Below are positions 25,170 through 33,155 of a stretch of 37,461 nt of DNA, one piece after another (positions within the stretch are counted from its first letter, which is position 1; every line of letters starts with the position of its first letter). Both the position numbers and the translations under genes were made by a program. Below the pieces are notes generated by a model. That model worked only from the letters and a program-made list of their open reading frames with translations, was not told the DNA's origin and ran no database searches. Where the stretch lies: contig NZ_JANDJO010000016.1 of the NCBI RefSeq assembly GCF_024331145.1, positions 1-37,461 on the forward strand, in the 5' to 3' direction. This DNA comes from Shimia sp. CNT1-13L.2 (GTDB taxonomy: Bacteria > Pseudomonadota > Alphaproteobacteria > Rhodobacterales > Rhodobacteraceae).

Positions 25170-25757
25170 CTAGGCCCCCACGGCCTTGCGCACCATGTCC
25201 CAATAGACCTGTTCGACTTCGTCAAGCGACAGACGGCCCCCTTCGCGGAACCATGTGTTCACTCCGGTCAGCATCGCGATCACGGCATAGGTCGCCAGTT
25301 TGGTATCGGGCACGGCAAAGACACCCTCGCGCTGTCCGGCGTCCAGTATGGCCTCCAACTGGCCTTCGTATGTGCGCCGCAACCCTTCGATGACCGCAAA
25401 GTTTTCGTCGGTCAGGTTACGCAACTCCATGTAGGCGATGAAAACCTCGTCCGGGCGCTGCGAGTGATAGCGGATGTGAAAGCGGGTGAACTCTTCAAGG
25501 CGGGCCAAGGCCCCCTCCGGCAGGGCCAGTCCTGCGCGCTCCTGCATGAGTTCTTCCATGTGGTTACGCATCAGGTCGAACAACAGGCTTTGTTTATCTG
25601 GCGTATAGTTGTAGAGCGCCCCTGCCTGCACCCCGACTTCCTTGGCGATCTGGCGCATGGACACGGCCGCAAACCCGTGGCGGGCAAACAGCGAAAGGGC
25701 TGCCTCGCGTACGCGCGGGCCGGTAATGTCGGAATGTGATCCTGCGGTTCTAGCCAT
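25170..25757 (-). CDS. TetR/AcrR family regulator
   Basis: A 195-residue repressor. The N-terminal helix-turn-helix reads ALSLFARHGFAAVSMRQIAKEVGVQAGALYNY (about 20-50), with a C-terminal ligand domain. The length and sequence of the ligand domain (HIRYHSQRPDEVFIAYMELRNL) resemble regulators of acyl-CoA or branched amino-acid catabolism. The local acyl-CoA ligase cluster is a possible target, but its palindrome differs. A 24-bp dyad 14 bases before the start suggests self-repression. The small lipoprotein gene is divergent. Confidence 0.9.
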   Translation of the reverse strand: MARTAGSHSDITGPRVREAALSLFARHGFAAVSMRQIAKEVGVQAGALYNYTPDKQSLLFDLMRNHMEELMQERAGLALPEGALARLEEFTRFHIRYHSQRPDEVFIAYMELRNLTDENFAVIEGLRRTYEGQLEAILDAGQREGVFAVPDTKLATYAVIAMLTGVNTWFREGGRLSLDEVEQVYWDMVRKAVGA

Positions 25758-25766
25758 GGGGGCAGA

Positions 25767-25790
25767 TTAACTGAACATTTGTTCACTTAA
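25767..25790. promoter_or_regulatory. TetR-type operator between tetR and the lipoprotein gene
   Basis: TGAACA (25772-25777) and TGTTCA (25780-25785) around TT, flanked on both sides by C and TTAA, form a 24-bp dyad. It sits 14 bases before the tetR start and 72 bases before the divergent lipoprotein ATG, fitting autoregulation. Confidence 0.6.
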
Positions 25791-25856
25791 AAGCCCTGCT
25801 TGCCCTCAAGGCCCGACTGGGGCAAAACAGACGCAGTTCTTGTACGGAAAATAATC

Positions 25857-26090
25857 ATGCGCCTGACTGTTGCCGCCCTGCCCCTGATGCTTGTCGCCGC
25901 CTGTGCGCAGTTTCCTGATGTTGATGCCGCCACCGATGCCGAGGTCGCACAGGCCGAATACCCGGTCCTGCTTCCCGTCGAGGATATCCTCCCGGAAAAC
26001 CAGCCGCGCCTTGATGAAGACAGCGAAGGCGAGCTTGAAGCGCGTATTCGCCGCCTGAAGCGCCGCGCAAACGATCTCAAGAGCCAATAA
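25857..26090 (+). CDS. Small lipoprotein, hypothetical
   Basis: The 77-residue product starts MRLTVAALPLMLVAAC; LVAAC is a lipobox, so the mature chain would be lipid-anchored at Cys16. Residues 17-50 are acidic and 50-77 strongly charged, ending in a possible amphipathic helix (EGELEARIRRLKRRANDLK). The start codon at 25857 is chosen because it places the signal peptide at the N-terminus; an in-frame ATG further upstream would bury it. No family recognised. It precedes homoserine dehydrogenase by 108 bases. Confidence 0.75.
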   Translation: MRLTVAALPLMLVAACAQFPDVDAATDAEVAQAEYPVLLPVEDILPENQPRLDEDSEGELEARIRRLKRRANDLKSQ

Positions 26091-26135
26091 ACCGCCAATT
26101 TCCCCACCCTGTCCGACCTTGGGTCACAAGTCGCG

Positions 26136-26164
26136 TTGCACCACCGCCGCGAAGAGGTTAGAGG
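26136..26164 (+). promoter_or_regulatory. Candidate sigma-70 promoter for hom
   Basis: TTGCAC (26136-26141) and TAGAGG (26159-26164) with a 17-base spacer, 34 bases before the ATG. Confidence 0.4.
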
Positions 26165-26198
26165 GCATGACAAGAGCCGTTCAAACAAGGAGAGAACG

Positions 26199-27485
26199 AT
26201 GACCACCCCCCTGCGTCTGGGTATTGCCGGATTGGGCACCGTTGGTGTCGGTGTCGTAAAGATCGTCCGCCAGAAAGCGAACCTTCTTGCTGCGCGAACT
26301 GGACGCCCCGTGGTTATCACCGCCGTCTCGGCCCGCTCGCGTGACAAGGATCGCGGCGTGAACCTGAACGACTATGCCTGGGAAGATGATCCCGTGGCCC
26401 TGGCCAAGCGGGACGACGTCGACGTCTTCGTTGAACTGATGGGCGGCCATGAAGGCCCCGCCAAGGATGCCATCGAAGCGGCGATTGCCAGCGGCAAGGA
26501 TGTCGTGACCGCCAACAAGGCGCTTCTGGCACATCACGGCCAGGCCATTGCCGAGGCCGCCGAAGACGCCGGTCGCGTGGTGCGCTTCGAGGCCGCGGTT
26601 GCGGGTGGTATCCCGGTGATCAAGTCGCTGACCGAAGGTCTGGCCGGCAACGACATCACCCGCGTCATGGGCGTGATGAACGGCACCTGCAACTATATCC
26701 TGACCCGGATGCAGGATGCCGGCCTGCCTTACGAAGAGGTCTTCGCCGAAGCCGACGCGCTTGGCTATCTCGAGGCCGATCCGAACCTTGACGTGGGTGG
26801 TATCGACGCCGGTCACAAGCTGTCGCTCCTGTCGTCCATCGCCTTTGGCACACAGGTCGATTTCGACGGTGTCGAACTGGAAGGCATCCAGCGCATCTCG
26901 ATCGAGGACATCAAGCAGGCCGAAGACCTTGGCTACAAGATCAAGCTCCTGGGCGTGGCCCAGATGAGCGGCCGTGGCCTTGAACAGCGCATGTCGCCCT
27001 GTCTTGTCCCCGCCGACAGCCCGCTTGGGCAACTGAAGGGCGGCACCAATATGGTGGTGATCGAAGGCGATGCGGTAGAACAGGTTGTCCTGCGCGGCCC
27101 CGGTGCCGGCGAAGGCCCGACAGCCAGCGCAGTGATGGGCGACGTCTGCGACATCGCCCGCGGCCTGCGTATCTCGACCTTCGGCGCTCCTGCCAAGGGC
27201 TTGCAGAAAGCCAAGACGGCCAAGTCGAACTCGCCTGCTGCCTTCTACCTGCACCTGACGCTTCTGGATCGCCCCGGCGCACTGGCCAAGATCGCCACGG
27301 TCCTGGGCGAAAATGGCATCAGCATCGACCGCCTGCGCCAGACCCGCCACGACGACGCGAACGCACCGGTTCTGATCGTGACCCACAAGACCCAGCGCGC
27401 GGCCATCGACACGGCCATCGCCGCCATGGCCGAAACCGGTGTGATGGTCGGCGACCCCGTCGCCCTGCGCATCGAAAGCGTCTGA
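26199..27485 (+). CDS. hom: Homoserine dehydrogenase
   Basis: A 428-residue enzyme. The Rossmann loop is GIAGLGTVGVGVV; the catalytic and substrate block is MNGTCNYILTRM with the following GYLEADPNLDVGGIDAGHKL, where Asp and Lys act. Residues about 350-428 form an ACT domain (FYLHLTLLDRPGALAKIATVLGENGIS), implying feedback control by threonine. It reduces aspartate semialdehyde to homoserine for threonine and methionine. The ATG at 26199 has AAGGAGAG upstream. It is a single-function enzyme, not fused to aspartokinase. Confidence 0.97.
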   Translation: MTTPLRLGIAGLGTVGVGVVKIVRQKANLLAARTGRPVVITAVSARSRDKDRGVNLNDYAWEDDPVALAKRDDVDVFVELMGGHEGPAKDAIEAAIASGKDVVTANKALLAHHGQAIAEAAEDAGRVVRFEAAVAGGIPVIKSLTEGLAGNDITRVMGVMNGTCNYILTRMQDAGLPYEEVFAEADALGYLEADPNLDVGGIDAGHKLSLLSSIAFGTQVDFDGVELEGIQRISIEDIKQAEDLGYKIKLLGVAQMSGRGLEQRMSPCLVPADSPLGQLKGGTNMVVIEGDAVEQVVLRGPGAGEGPTASAVMGDVCDIARGLRISTFGAPAKGLQKAKTAKSNSPAAFYLHLTLLDRPGALAKIATVLGENGISIDRLRQTRHDDANAPVLIVTHKTQRAAIDTAIAAMAETGVMVGDPVALRIESV

Positions 27486-27545
27486 AACACGCTAGGCCTT
27501 CCCCCTCGGTGGAGGCCTTCCTGCACGCCCGGCAGGTTAAATCAT

Positions 27546-27576
27546 GCGGGAATTCAAATGTTTTTTAAATTCCCGC
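27546..27576 (+). promoter_or_regulatory. Inverted repeat in the leader of the RTX gene
   Basis: GCGGGAATT (27546-27554) and AATTCCCGC (27568-27576) pair perfectly, and the stem continues with AAA/TTT after one mismatch. It lies 79 bases before the RTX protein start. It may be an operator or part of a terminator for hom; the T-run is inside the loop rather than after the stem. Confidence 0.45.
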
Positions 27577-27654
27577 CTCCGTTTCGTGTAGACTGGAGGG
27601 GTGTTTCGTACTGAGTCCTAGCGGTTTTAACTTTACAAACGCGAGGAGACTGAA

Positions 27655-29220
27655 ATGCCTGGTAAAGGAAATGCAATCGGCAAGAACGCCGATGCCCCCC
27701 TCCCGACAATCAATGGCACTGACGCCGACGACGATCTGGACAACTCCACATCCTCGGACGCTGCACGCATGAACGGCGGAGATGGAAATGACACCATAAC
27801 CGGCGGAGACGGCAATGACAGGGTCAACGCCGGAGATGGTGATGATCTGGTCGAAGGTGGTGCTGGTGATGATACCCTGTTCGGCAACGACGGCGACGAT
27901 ACCGCCCGATATCGTGGCTCGATCTTTGACTTCGTATGGCTAGAAGGCCGTGGCGGCACGCTTACTGTTGAGGACACCAACACATCTGACGGCGATGAAG
28001 GCACGGACACGCTGAAGCATTTCGAATACTTGATGTTCGACGACTTTGTTTTCAATCTGGATGGACCGAACGCCGCAATGGTTCTCGCGGATGACCAGAC
28101 GGGTAACGAAGACAATCCACATGCCTTCACGATTGACGCATGGGATTTCGATGGCGGCACTGTATCGGTCCAGTCGGCCAGCGTTACCGGCGGAGGAACG
28201 ATCTCTGTCGCGCCGGGCAGCACGCCTTTGGCGCAAGGCATGGGCGTAGGAGCACAGTTCTCTCTGACCTTCGATCCCAACGGTGCCTATGAATACCTGG
28301 CGGTGGGAGAAACAGCCGTCGAAACCATCACGCTTCTGGTGTCCGATGGTCAGGGCAATGTGACGCAGCGCGATGTTCAAATGACGATCGAGGGGCGCAA
28401 TGACGCTCCGGTCATCTCGGGCGTTACCTATGATTCCAATGCGGTCAAGGAAGATGAAACCCTGGTCGCCACTGGATCCGTCAACGCCAGCGACGTGGAT
28501 GCCTCGGACTTTCTTTCCTATTCGATCGTTGGCGGTGGCGTGGGAACCTTTGGCTCCCTGAGTATAGATGCCAACGGCGACTGGATGTACTCTCTCGACA
28601 ATGACGCCGCCAACGTGCAGGCGCTGAATGAAGGGGACACCGAGACCGAAGTCTTTACCGTTCTGGTAGACGATGGAAATGGCGGAACCGACACCGTTGA
28701 TGTCTCGATAGACGTGAATGGTACGGACGACGGGCCATCCGAACTTGTCATTCTGGACTTTGCAGAGTTCAGCGGCGCGGTTCACTGGTCCACCGACCCA
28801 TGGACCGGCTATTACCGTCCACAGATAACCACCTATAAAGGTTTCGAAAATGTGTCCTACGGGTCGCACTACTGGCCTGATGCGACCACCGCGATCCTTT
28901 CGGGTGGGGATGGCTACGCCAGCAACTATTGGGCCGGTGAGATCACGCGCATTTCGCACGAGGACGATCTGATCTTCAACTTTGAGTCGATGAACGTTCG
29001 AAACTCCAGCGGCGTGTTTAGCGTGACCTTGCAAGGCTATCTGGATGGCGTCCTGGTAGACAGTCAGACCTATGCGGTTGGTGGCTCCTACACCAACGTC
29101 GCGCCGAATTTCACGGGCATCGATGAACTCGTGATCGACGTGAACGGCAGCTACACCGGGGCCTACAACAGCAATGGCACCGGCTGGATTCAATACGACG
29201 ATCTGGTGTTCTATATCTGA
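27655..29220 (+). CDS. RTX/VCBS-repeat secreted protein
   Basis: A very acidic 521-residue protein without a Sec signal. Residues 40-83 hold RTX calcium nonapeptides (GGDGNDTIT, GGDGNDRVN, GGAGDDTLF, GNDGDDTAR). Two VCBS/cadherin-like units follow, about 145-250 (ending VQMTIEGRNDAPVIS) and 255-355 (ending DVSIDVNGTDDGP). The C-terminal 160 residues form an unrecognised beta-rich domain ending QYDDLVFYI, perhaps carbohydrate binding. RTX proteins leave through type I secretion using a C-terminal signal; no transporter gene is adjacent. The RTX block lies at the N-terminus, unlike most RTX toxins. The ribosome binding site is GAGGAG. Confidence 0.85.
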   Translation: MPGKGNAIGKNADAPLPTINGTDADDDLDNSTSSDAARMNGGDGNDTITGGDGNDRVNAGDGDDLVEGGAGDDTLFGNDGDDTARYRGSIFDFVWLEGRGGTLTVEDTNTSDGDEGTDTLKHFEYLMFDDFVFNLDGPNAAMVLADDQTGNEDNPHAFTIDAWDFDGGTVSVQSASVTGGGTISVAPGSTPLAQGMGVGAQFSLTFDPNGAYEYLAVGETAVETITLLVSDGQGNVTQRDVQMTIEGRNDAPVISGVTYDSNAVKEDETLVATGSVNASDVDASDFLSYSIVGGGVGTFGSLSIDANGDWMYSLDNDAANVQALNEGDTETEVFTVLVDDGNGGTDTVDVSIDVNGTDDGPSELVILDFAEFSGAVHWSTDPWTGYYRPQITTYKGFENVSYGSHYWPDATTAILSGGDGYASNYWAGEITRISHEDDLIFNFESMNVRNSSGVFSVTLQGYLDGVLVDSQTYAVGGSYTNVAPNFTGIDELVIDVNGSYTGAYNSNGTGWIQYDDLVFYI

Positions 29221-29245
29221 CCCGGACAGCTTGCCCTTTTATCAC

Positions 29246-29274
29246 AAGCCGGCGCAGGACCTTTGCGCCGGCTT
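29246..29274 (+). terminator. Hairpin after the RTX gene
   Basis: AAGCCGGCGC (29246-29255) and GCGCCGGCTT (29265-29274) form a perfect 10-bp stem with a nine-base loop, 25 bases past the stop. The following T-run is short (TTCTAT), so its efficiency is uncertain. Confidence 0.65.
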
Positions 29275-29291
29275 CTATCGTGCAAATACGC

Positions 29292-29321
29292 TTGTGAAAC
29301 ACCCTATTGCTGCGGTAGATG
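29292..29321 (+). promoter_or_regulatory. Candidate promoter for glpX
   Basis: TTGTGA (29292-29297) and TAGATG (29316-29321) with an 18-base spacer, 33 bases before the glpX start. Confidence 0.35.
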
Positions 29322-29354
29322 GGCGACAAACCCCATACGCAAGGAAGCCATTTC

Positions 29355-30317
29355 ATGCCAACCAAAGCCGAATTTCAGGATCGTATGCTCTCGCTGGGCC
29401 TCGCCCGTGTTGCCGAACAGGCCGCACTGGCCTCGGCCAAGCTCGTAGGCCGCGGCGATGAGAAAGCCGCCGACCAGGCTGCGGTAAACGCCATGCGCGA
29501 TCAGCTGAACCTTCTCGACATCGCGGGTGTTGTCGTGATCGGCGAAGGCGAACGTGACGAAGCCCCGATGCTCTATATCGGCGAAGAGGTCGGCACCGGC
29601 AACGGCCCGGGCGTTGACATCGCGCTGGACCCGCTGGAAGGCACCACCCTGACCGCCAAGGACATGCCGAACGCCCTGACCGTGATCGCCATGGGCCCGC
29701 GCGGCTCGATGCTGCACGCGCCGGACGTCTACATGGAAAAGCTGGCCATCGGCCCGGGCTATGAAAAAGACGTCGTCTCGCTCGACATGAGCCCGAAAGA
29801 GCGCGTCGAGGCGCTGGCCAAGGCCAAGGGTTGCGAAACCTCGGACATCACCGTCTGCATTCTCGAGCGCCCGCGCCACGAAGACATGATCGCACAGGTT
29901 CGCGAAACCGGTGCCGCCATCCGCCTGATCACCGACGGTGACGTTGCAGGCGTCATGCACTGCGCCGAGGCCGAGATCACCGGCATCGACATGTACATGG
30001 GTTCCGGCGGCGCACCCGAAGGTGTTCTGGCCGCTTCGGCCCTCAAGTGCATGGGTGGCCAGATCTGGGGCCGCCTGCTGTTCCGCAACGACGACGAACG
30101 TGGCCGCGCTGCCAAGGCCGGCATCACCGATCTCGACCGCATCTACAGCCGCGACGAGATGGTCACCGAAGACGTGATCTTTGCCGCCACCGGTGTGACC
30201 AACGGCTCGCTTGTGTCGGGCATCAAGTCCGAGCCGGGCTGGGTCACCACCGAAACCCTGATCATGCGTTCGAAAACCGGTTCGGTCCGCCGCATGCAGT
30301 ACCGCACCCCGGTGTAA
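29355..30317 (+). CDS. glpX: Class II fructose-1,6-bisphosphatase (GlpX)
   Basis: A 320-residue class II enzyme. Metal-binding and catalytic motifs are clear: VIGEGERDEAPML and the ALDPLEGTTLTA segment, with later GDVAG and GSGGAPEGVLAASALKCMGG. It hydrolyses fructose 1,6-bisphosphate (and often sedoheptulose bisphosphate) in gluconeogenesis or carbon fixation. The ATG at 29355 has AAGGAAG; the in-frame ATG at 29319 has no ribosome binding site. The hydrolase gene and recJ follow with 3- and -4-base junctions, so all three are one operon. Confidence 0.96.
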   Translation: MPTKAEFQDRMLSLGLARVAEQAALASAKLVGRGDEKAADQAAVNAMRDQLNLLDIAGVVVIGEGERDEAPMLYIGEEVGTGNGPGVDIALDPLEGTTLTAKDMPNALTVIAMGPRGSMLHAPDVYMEKLAIGPGYEKDVVSLDMSPKERVEALAKAKGCETSDITVCILERPRHEDMIAQVRETGAAIRLITDGDVAGVMHCAEAEITGIDMYMGSGGAPEGVLAASALKCMGGQIWGRLLFRNDDERGRAAKAGITDLDRIYSRDEMVTEDVIFAATGVTNGSLVSGIKSEPGWVTTETLIMRSKTGSVRRMQYRTPV

Positions 30318-30320
30318 TTC

Positions 30321-30884
30321 GTGACGCGTGCGCTTGTCCTGATCGACATCCAGGAAGGGATGGACAGCCCGCTTTGGGGCGCACGCAACAATCCCGACGC
30401 CGAAACACAGGCGGCGCGTCTCCTCGCCCATTTCCGGGCCACGGGCGCGCCGCTTTTTCATGTCCATCACCTGTCGACGCGTCCGGCGTCACCGCTGCAT
30501 CCCGACAATGGCGGCACGAAGATCAAACAGGTCGTGGCGCCCACGGGCAATGAGCCGGTCTATGCAAAATCCGCGAACTCGGCCTTTATCGGCACCTCGC
30601 TTGAGGCCGACCTGCGCGCCGACGGTGTAACGGGCCTGGTGATCGCGGGTCTCTCCACGCCGCAGTGCATCTCGACGACGGTGCGCATGGGCGCAAACCT
30701 CGGGTTCGATGTCTGGCTGGCGCATGACGCCTGTGCCGCCTTCGAAACTCACGCGGGCTATGGCTGGAACGCCGACGCGCCGCGTATGTCGGCCCAGATG
30801 ATCCATGACTGCGAAGTGTCGATCCTGCATGGCGAATTCTGCGAGGCCCGCGCCACCGATGCCATCCTCGAGGCGCTGTCATGA
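30321..30884 (+). CDS. Isochorismatase-like cysteine hydrolase
   Basis: A 187-residue hydrolase. The catalytic triad is Asp9 (VLIDIQ), Lys83 (YAKSANSAF) and Cys116 (LSTPQCISTT), as in nicotinamidase, biuret and isochorismatase-like amidases. The start is GTG at 30321, three bases after glpX. The substrate is unknown; no siderophore or pyrazinamidase neighbours are present. It overlaps recJ as ATGA (30881-30884). Confidence 0.88.
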   Translation: MTRALVLIDIQEGMDSPLWGARNNPDAETQAARLLAHFRATGAPLFHVHHLSTRPASPLHPDNGGTKIKQVVAPTGNEPVYAKSANSAFIGTSLEADLRADGVTGLVIAGLSTPQCISTTVRMGANLGFDVWLAHDACAAFETHAGYGWNADAPRMSAQMIHDCEVSILHGEFCEARATDAILEALS

Positions 30885-32620
30885 GCTTTCTTGACGTCGA
30901 AAGCTCGCTGACCGGGCGGCGCTGGCTTGGGCCGTCGGTCGAGATCAGCCGCGCCGCCGAACTTCTGGCGCAGGACACCCCCCTGCCCCCGGCCCTCTGT
31001 GCCGTGCTGGCCCGCCGCGGCGTGAGCGCAAACGAGGCCGAGTCCTTCCTTGAGCCAAAGCTCTCGGAACTCCTGCCCGATCCGCGCAAGCTGAAGGACA
31101 TGGAAGCCGCCGCAGCGCGTTTCCTTGAGGCCGTGAAACAGCGCCAGCGTATCGCGGTGTTTGCCGATTATGATGTTGACGGCGGCACCTCTGCTGCCCT
31201 GCTGATCACGTGGCTGCGGGCCATGGGCCTGCCCTCCACGCTCTATATCCCCGACCGCATCGACGAGGGCTATGGCCCCAACGAAGCGGCAATGGAGGGG
31301 CTGGCGCGCGACCACGACCTGATCATCTGTGTTGACTGTGGCACCCTCTCTCATGGCCCGATCGAAGCCGCCAGAGGGGCCGAGGTGATCGTCCTGGACC
31401 ACCACCTTGGTGGTGAAACCCTGCCGCCTGCTCTTGCGGTGGTGAACCCCAACCGACAGGACGAAGACGGCAACCTTGGCCACCTCTGCGCGGCAGGGGT
31501 CGTGTTCCTGATGCTGGTCGAAGCCAACCGCGTGATGCGCAGTGAGGGCGCAAAAGGCCCGGACCTGATGGCCATGCTTGATCTGGTGGCCCTGGCGACC
31601 GTGGCCGACGTTGCGCCGCTGACCGGTGTGAACCGCGCCTTCGTGCGTCAGGGTCTCAAGGTGATGGCACGGCGCGAGCGCCCCGGCATCGTCGCCCTGT
31701 CCGACGTGTCGCGCATGGATTCGGCCCCGAACTCCTATCATCTCGGCTTTCTGCTGGGCCCGCGGGTGAATGCGGGCGGACGCATTGGCCAGGCCGATCT
31801 GGGCGCGCGCCTGCTTTCGACCGACAACCTGCAAGAGGCCAAGGCCCTCTCGGAACGCCTTGACCAGCTCAACACCGAACGCCGCGACATCGAAGCCGCC
31901 GTGCGCGCCGCCGCCATGGAACAGGCCGAAGAGCGCGGTCTGGAGGCGCCGCTTGTCTGGGCCTCTGGCGAAGGCTGGCACCCCGGTGTCGTCGGCATCG
32001 TCGCCTCGCGCCTCAAGGAAGCCACCAACCGTCCGGCCATCGTGATCGGCTTTGACGGGGACGAGGGCAAAGGCTCGGGCCGGTCGATCTCGGGCGTCGA
32101 TCTCGGCGCCTCGATCCAGCGCCTCGCCGCAGAGGGGCTGTTGATCAAGGGCGGTGGTCACAAGATGGCCGCTGGCCTGACGGTCGCACGCGACAAGCTG
32201 GAAGACGCCATGGAGCGCCTGTCCGAGCTCCTTGCCAAACAGGGCGCCGGAGAGGCCGGCCCTGCCGACCTCAAGCTGGATGGCATGTTGATGCCCATGG
32301 CGGCGACGCCTGAACTGATTCAGGACATCGAAAAGGCCGGACCCTTCGGGGCCAGTGCCCCCGCCCCGCGCTTTGCCTTTCCCGGCGTCGAAATCCGCTT
32401 TGCCAAACGCGTCGGTGACAGCCACCTCAAGCTGACCTTCGGCGATGAAACCGGCACCCGCCTTGATGCCATCGCCTTTGGCGCATTTGACACCGCCCTT
32501 GGCCCGACATTGCAGAATCACGGGGGCGCGCGTTTCCACCTTGCGGGCCGCCTGGAGATCAACACATGGGGCGGACGGCAATCGGTGCAGCTGCGCCTTG
32601 AGGATGCCGCCCCCGCATAG
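30881..32620 (+). CDS. recJ: Single-stranded-DNA-specific exonuclease RecJ
   Basis: A 579-residue DHH exonuclease. Motif I is ADYDVDGGTS (95-104), then CVDCGT, the DHH motif at 173-175, the DHHA1 motif in GGGHKMAAG near 422, and a C-terminal OB-like domain. It degrades single-stranded DNA 5' to 3' in recombination and mismatch repair. The ATG overlaps the upstream hydrolase stop. Full length for the family. Confidence 0.96.
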   Translation: MSFLDVESSLTGRRWLGPSVEISRAAELLAQDTPLPPALCAVLARRGVSANEAESFLEPKLSELLPDPRKLKDMEAAAARFLEAVKQRQRIAVFADYDVDGGTSAALLITWLRAMGLPSTLYIPDRIDEGYGPNEAAMEGLARDHDLIICVDCGTLSHGPIEAARGAEVIVLDHHLGGETLPPALAVVNPNRQDEDGNLGHLCAAGVVFLMLVEANRVMRSEGAKGPDLMAMLDLVALATVADVAPLTGVNRAFVRQGLKVMARRERPGIVALSDVSRMDSAPNSYHLGFLLGPRVNAGGRIGQADLGARLLSTDNLQEAKALSERLDQLNTERRDIEAAVRAAAMEQAEERGLEAPLVWASGEGWHPGVVGIVASRLKEATNRPAIVIGFDGDEGKGSGRSISGVDLGASIQRLAAEGLLIKGGGHKMAAGLTVARDKLEDAMERLSELLAKQGAGEAGPADLKLDGMLMPMAATPELIQDIEKAGPFGASAPAPRFAFPGVEIRFAKRVGDSHLKLTFGDETGTRLDAIAFGAFDTALGPTLQNHGGARFHLAGRLEINTWGGRQSVQLRLEDAAPA

Positions 32621-32728
32621 CCCTTGTTTTCCAAGGCTATCCGCGTGCCAAGCGCCAGCAAACCTAGGGCCGGAAAAACAACCTTCGGGATCGGTTGGAA
32701 AAAAACGCATCGAGGGCGAAATTTCCGC

Positions 32729-32757
32729 TTGCACCGCCACGGCGCATTGCATAAATA
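32729..32757 (+). promoter_or_regulatory. Promoter of the tRNA-Glu pair
   Basis: TTGCAC (32729-32734) and TAAATA (32752-32757) are 17 bases apart and end 19 bases before the first tRNA, in a good position for a stable RNA promoter. Confidence 0.6.
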
Positions 32758-32776
32758 CCGCCTCACGCTTCGGAAT

Positions 32777-32851
32777 GGCCCGTTCGTCTATCGGTTAGGA
32801 CGCCAGGTTTTCAACCTGGAAAGAGGGGTTCGATTCCCCTACGGGCTGCCA
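32777..32851 (+). tRNA. tRNA-Glu (anticodon TTC)
   Basis: A cloverleaf of 75 bases including encoded CCA. The acceptor stem is GGCCCGT with ACGGGCT and discriminator G. The anticodon stem is CCAGG/CCTGG with loop TTTTCAA; the anticodon TTC is at 32810-32812. The T arm is GAGGGGTTCGATTCCCC. It reads GAA and GAG. The first of two identical copies. Confidence 0.97.
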
Positions 32852-32901
32852 CCGAAGCATCGTTCCAGACATCTGGAACACCCCGAACCAAAGGTTCAAG
32901 T
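32852..32901 (+). other. tRNA spacer with two small hairpins
   Basis: GTTCCAG (32862-32868) pairs with CTGGAAC (32873-32879), and GAACC (32885-32889) pairs with GGTTC (32893-32897). Both sit between the two tRNA genes and could mark RNase cleavage of the shared precursor. Confidence 0.55.
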
Positions 32902-32976
32902 GGCCCGTTCGTCTATCGGTTAGGACGCCAGGTTTTCAACCTGGAAAGAGGGGTTCGATTCCCCTACGGGCTGCCA
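32902..32976 (+). tRNA. tRNA-Glu (anticodon TTC), second copy
   Basis: Sequence identical to the copy at 32777-32851, CCA included. The pair is probably one transcript from the promoter at 32729-32757. No clear terminator was seen in the 180 bases that follow. Confidence 0.97.
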
Positions 32977-33155
32977 CTTTCTCACAGACGACACCTCATC
33001 GCACCGCCTAAACGGGCGAATTCGCGACGTTTGTTTCACATCCGCCCGTATGGTTGCCGTCTGCCATCATGGATCGAAAACGCGGCAAGAACGGGCTTTG
33101 CATCCAATGCATCCTCACGCTAGCTTCGCGGCAACGCCAAGAAGAAAGCCCGCCC
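32977..33155 (+). other. Leader region of the LysR gene
   Basis: No gene seen. A short dyad TGCAT (33099-33103) and ATGCA (33107-33111) lies 45 bases upstream of the LysR start and could be part of a self-regulatory site. An in-frame extension of the LysR gene into this region has no ribosome binding site. Confidence 0.35.

Noticed and set aside
27581..27608. Direct repeat GTTTCGT spaced 21 bases upstream of the RTX gene
   Set aside because: Two 7-base copies at this spacing can arise by chance and no promoter alignment makes sense of them.
30758..32752. Long minus-strand open frame (664 codons) across recJ
   Set aside because: It is antisense to a well-supported recJ and extends over the upstream hydrolase end; no domain or ribosome binding site supports it.
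33054..33155. N-terminal extension of the LysR regulator
   Set aside because: It has no ribosome binding site, and the helix-turn-helix begins at the usual distance from the ATG at 33156.
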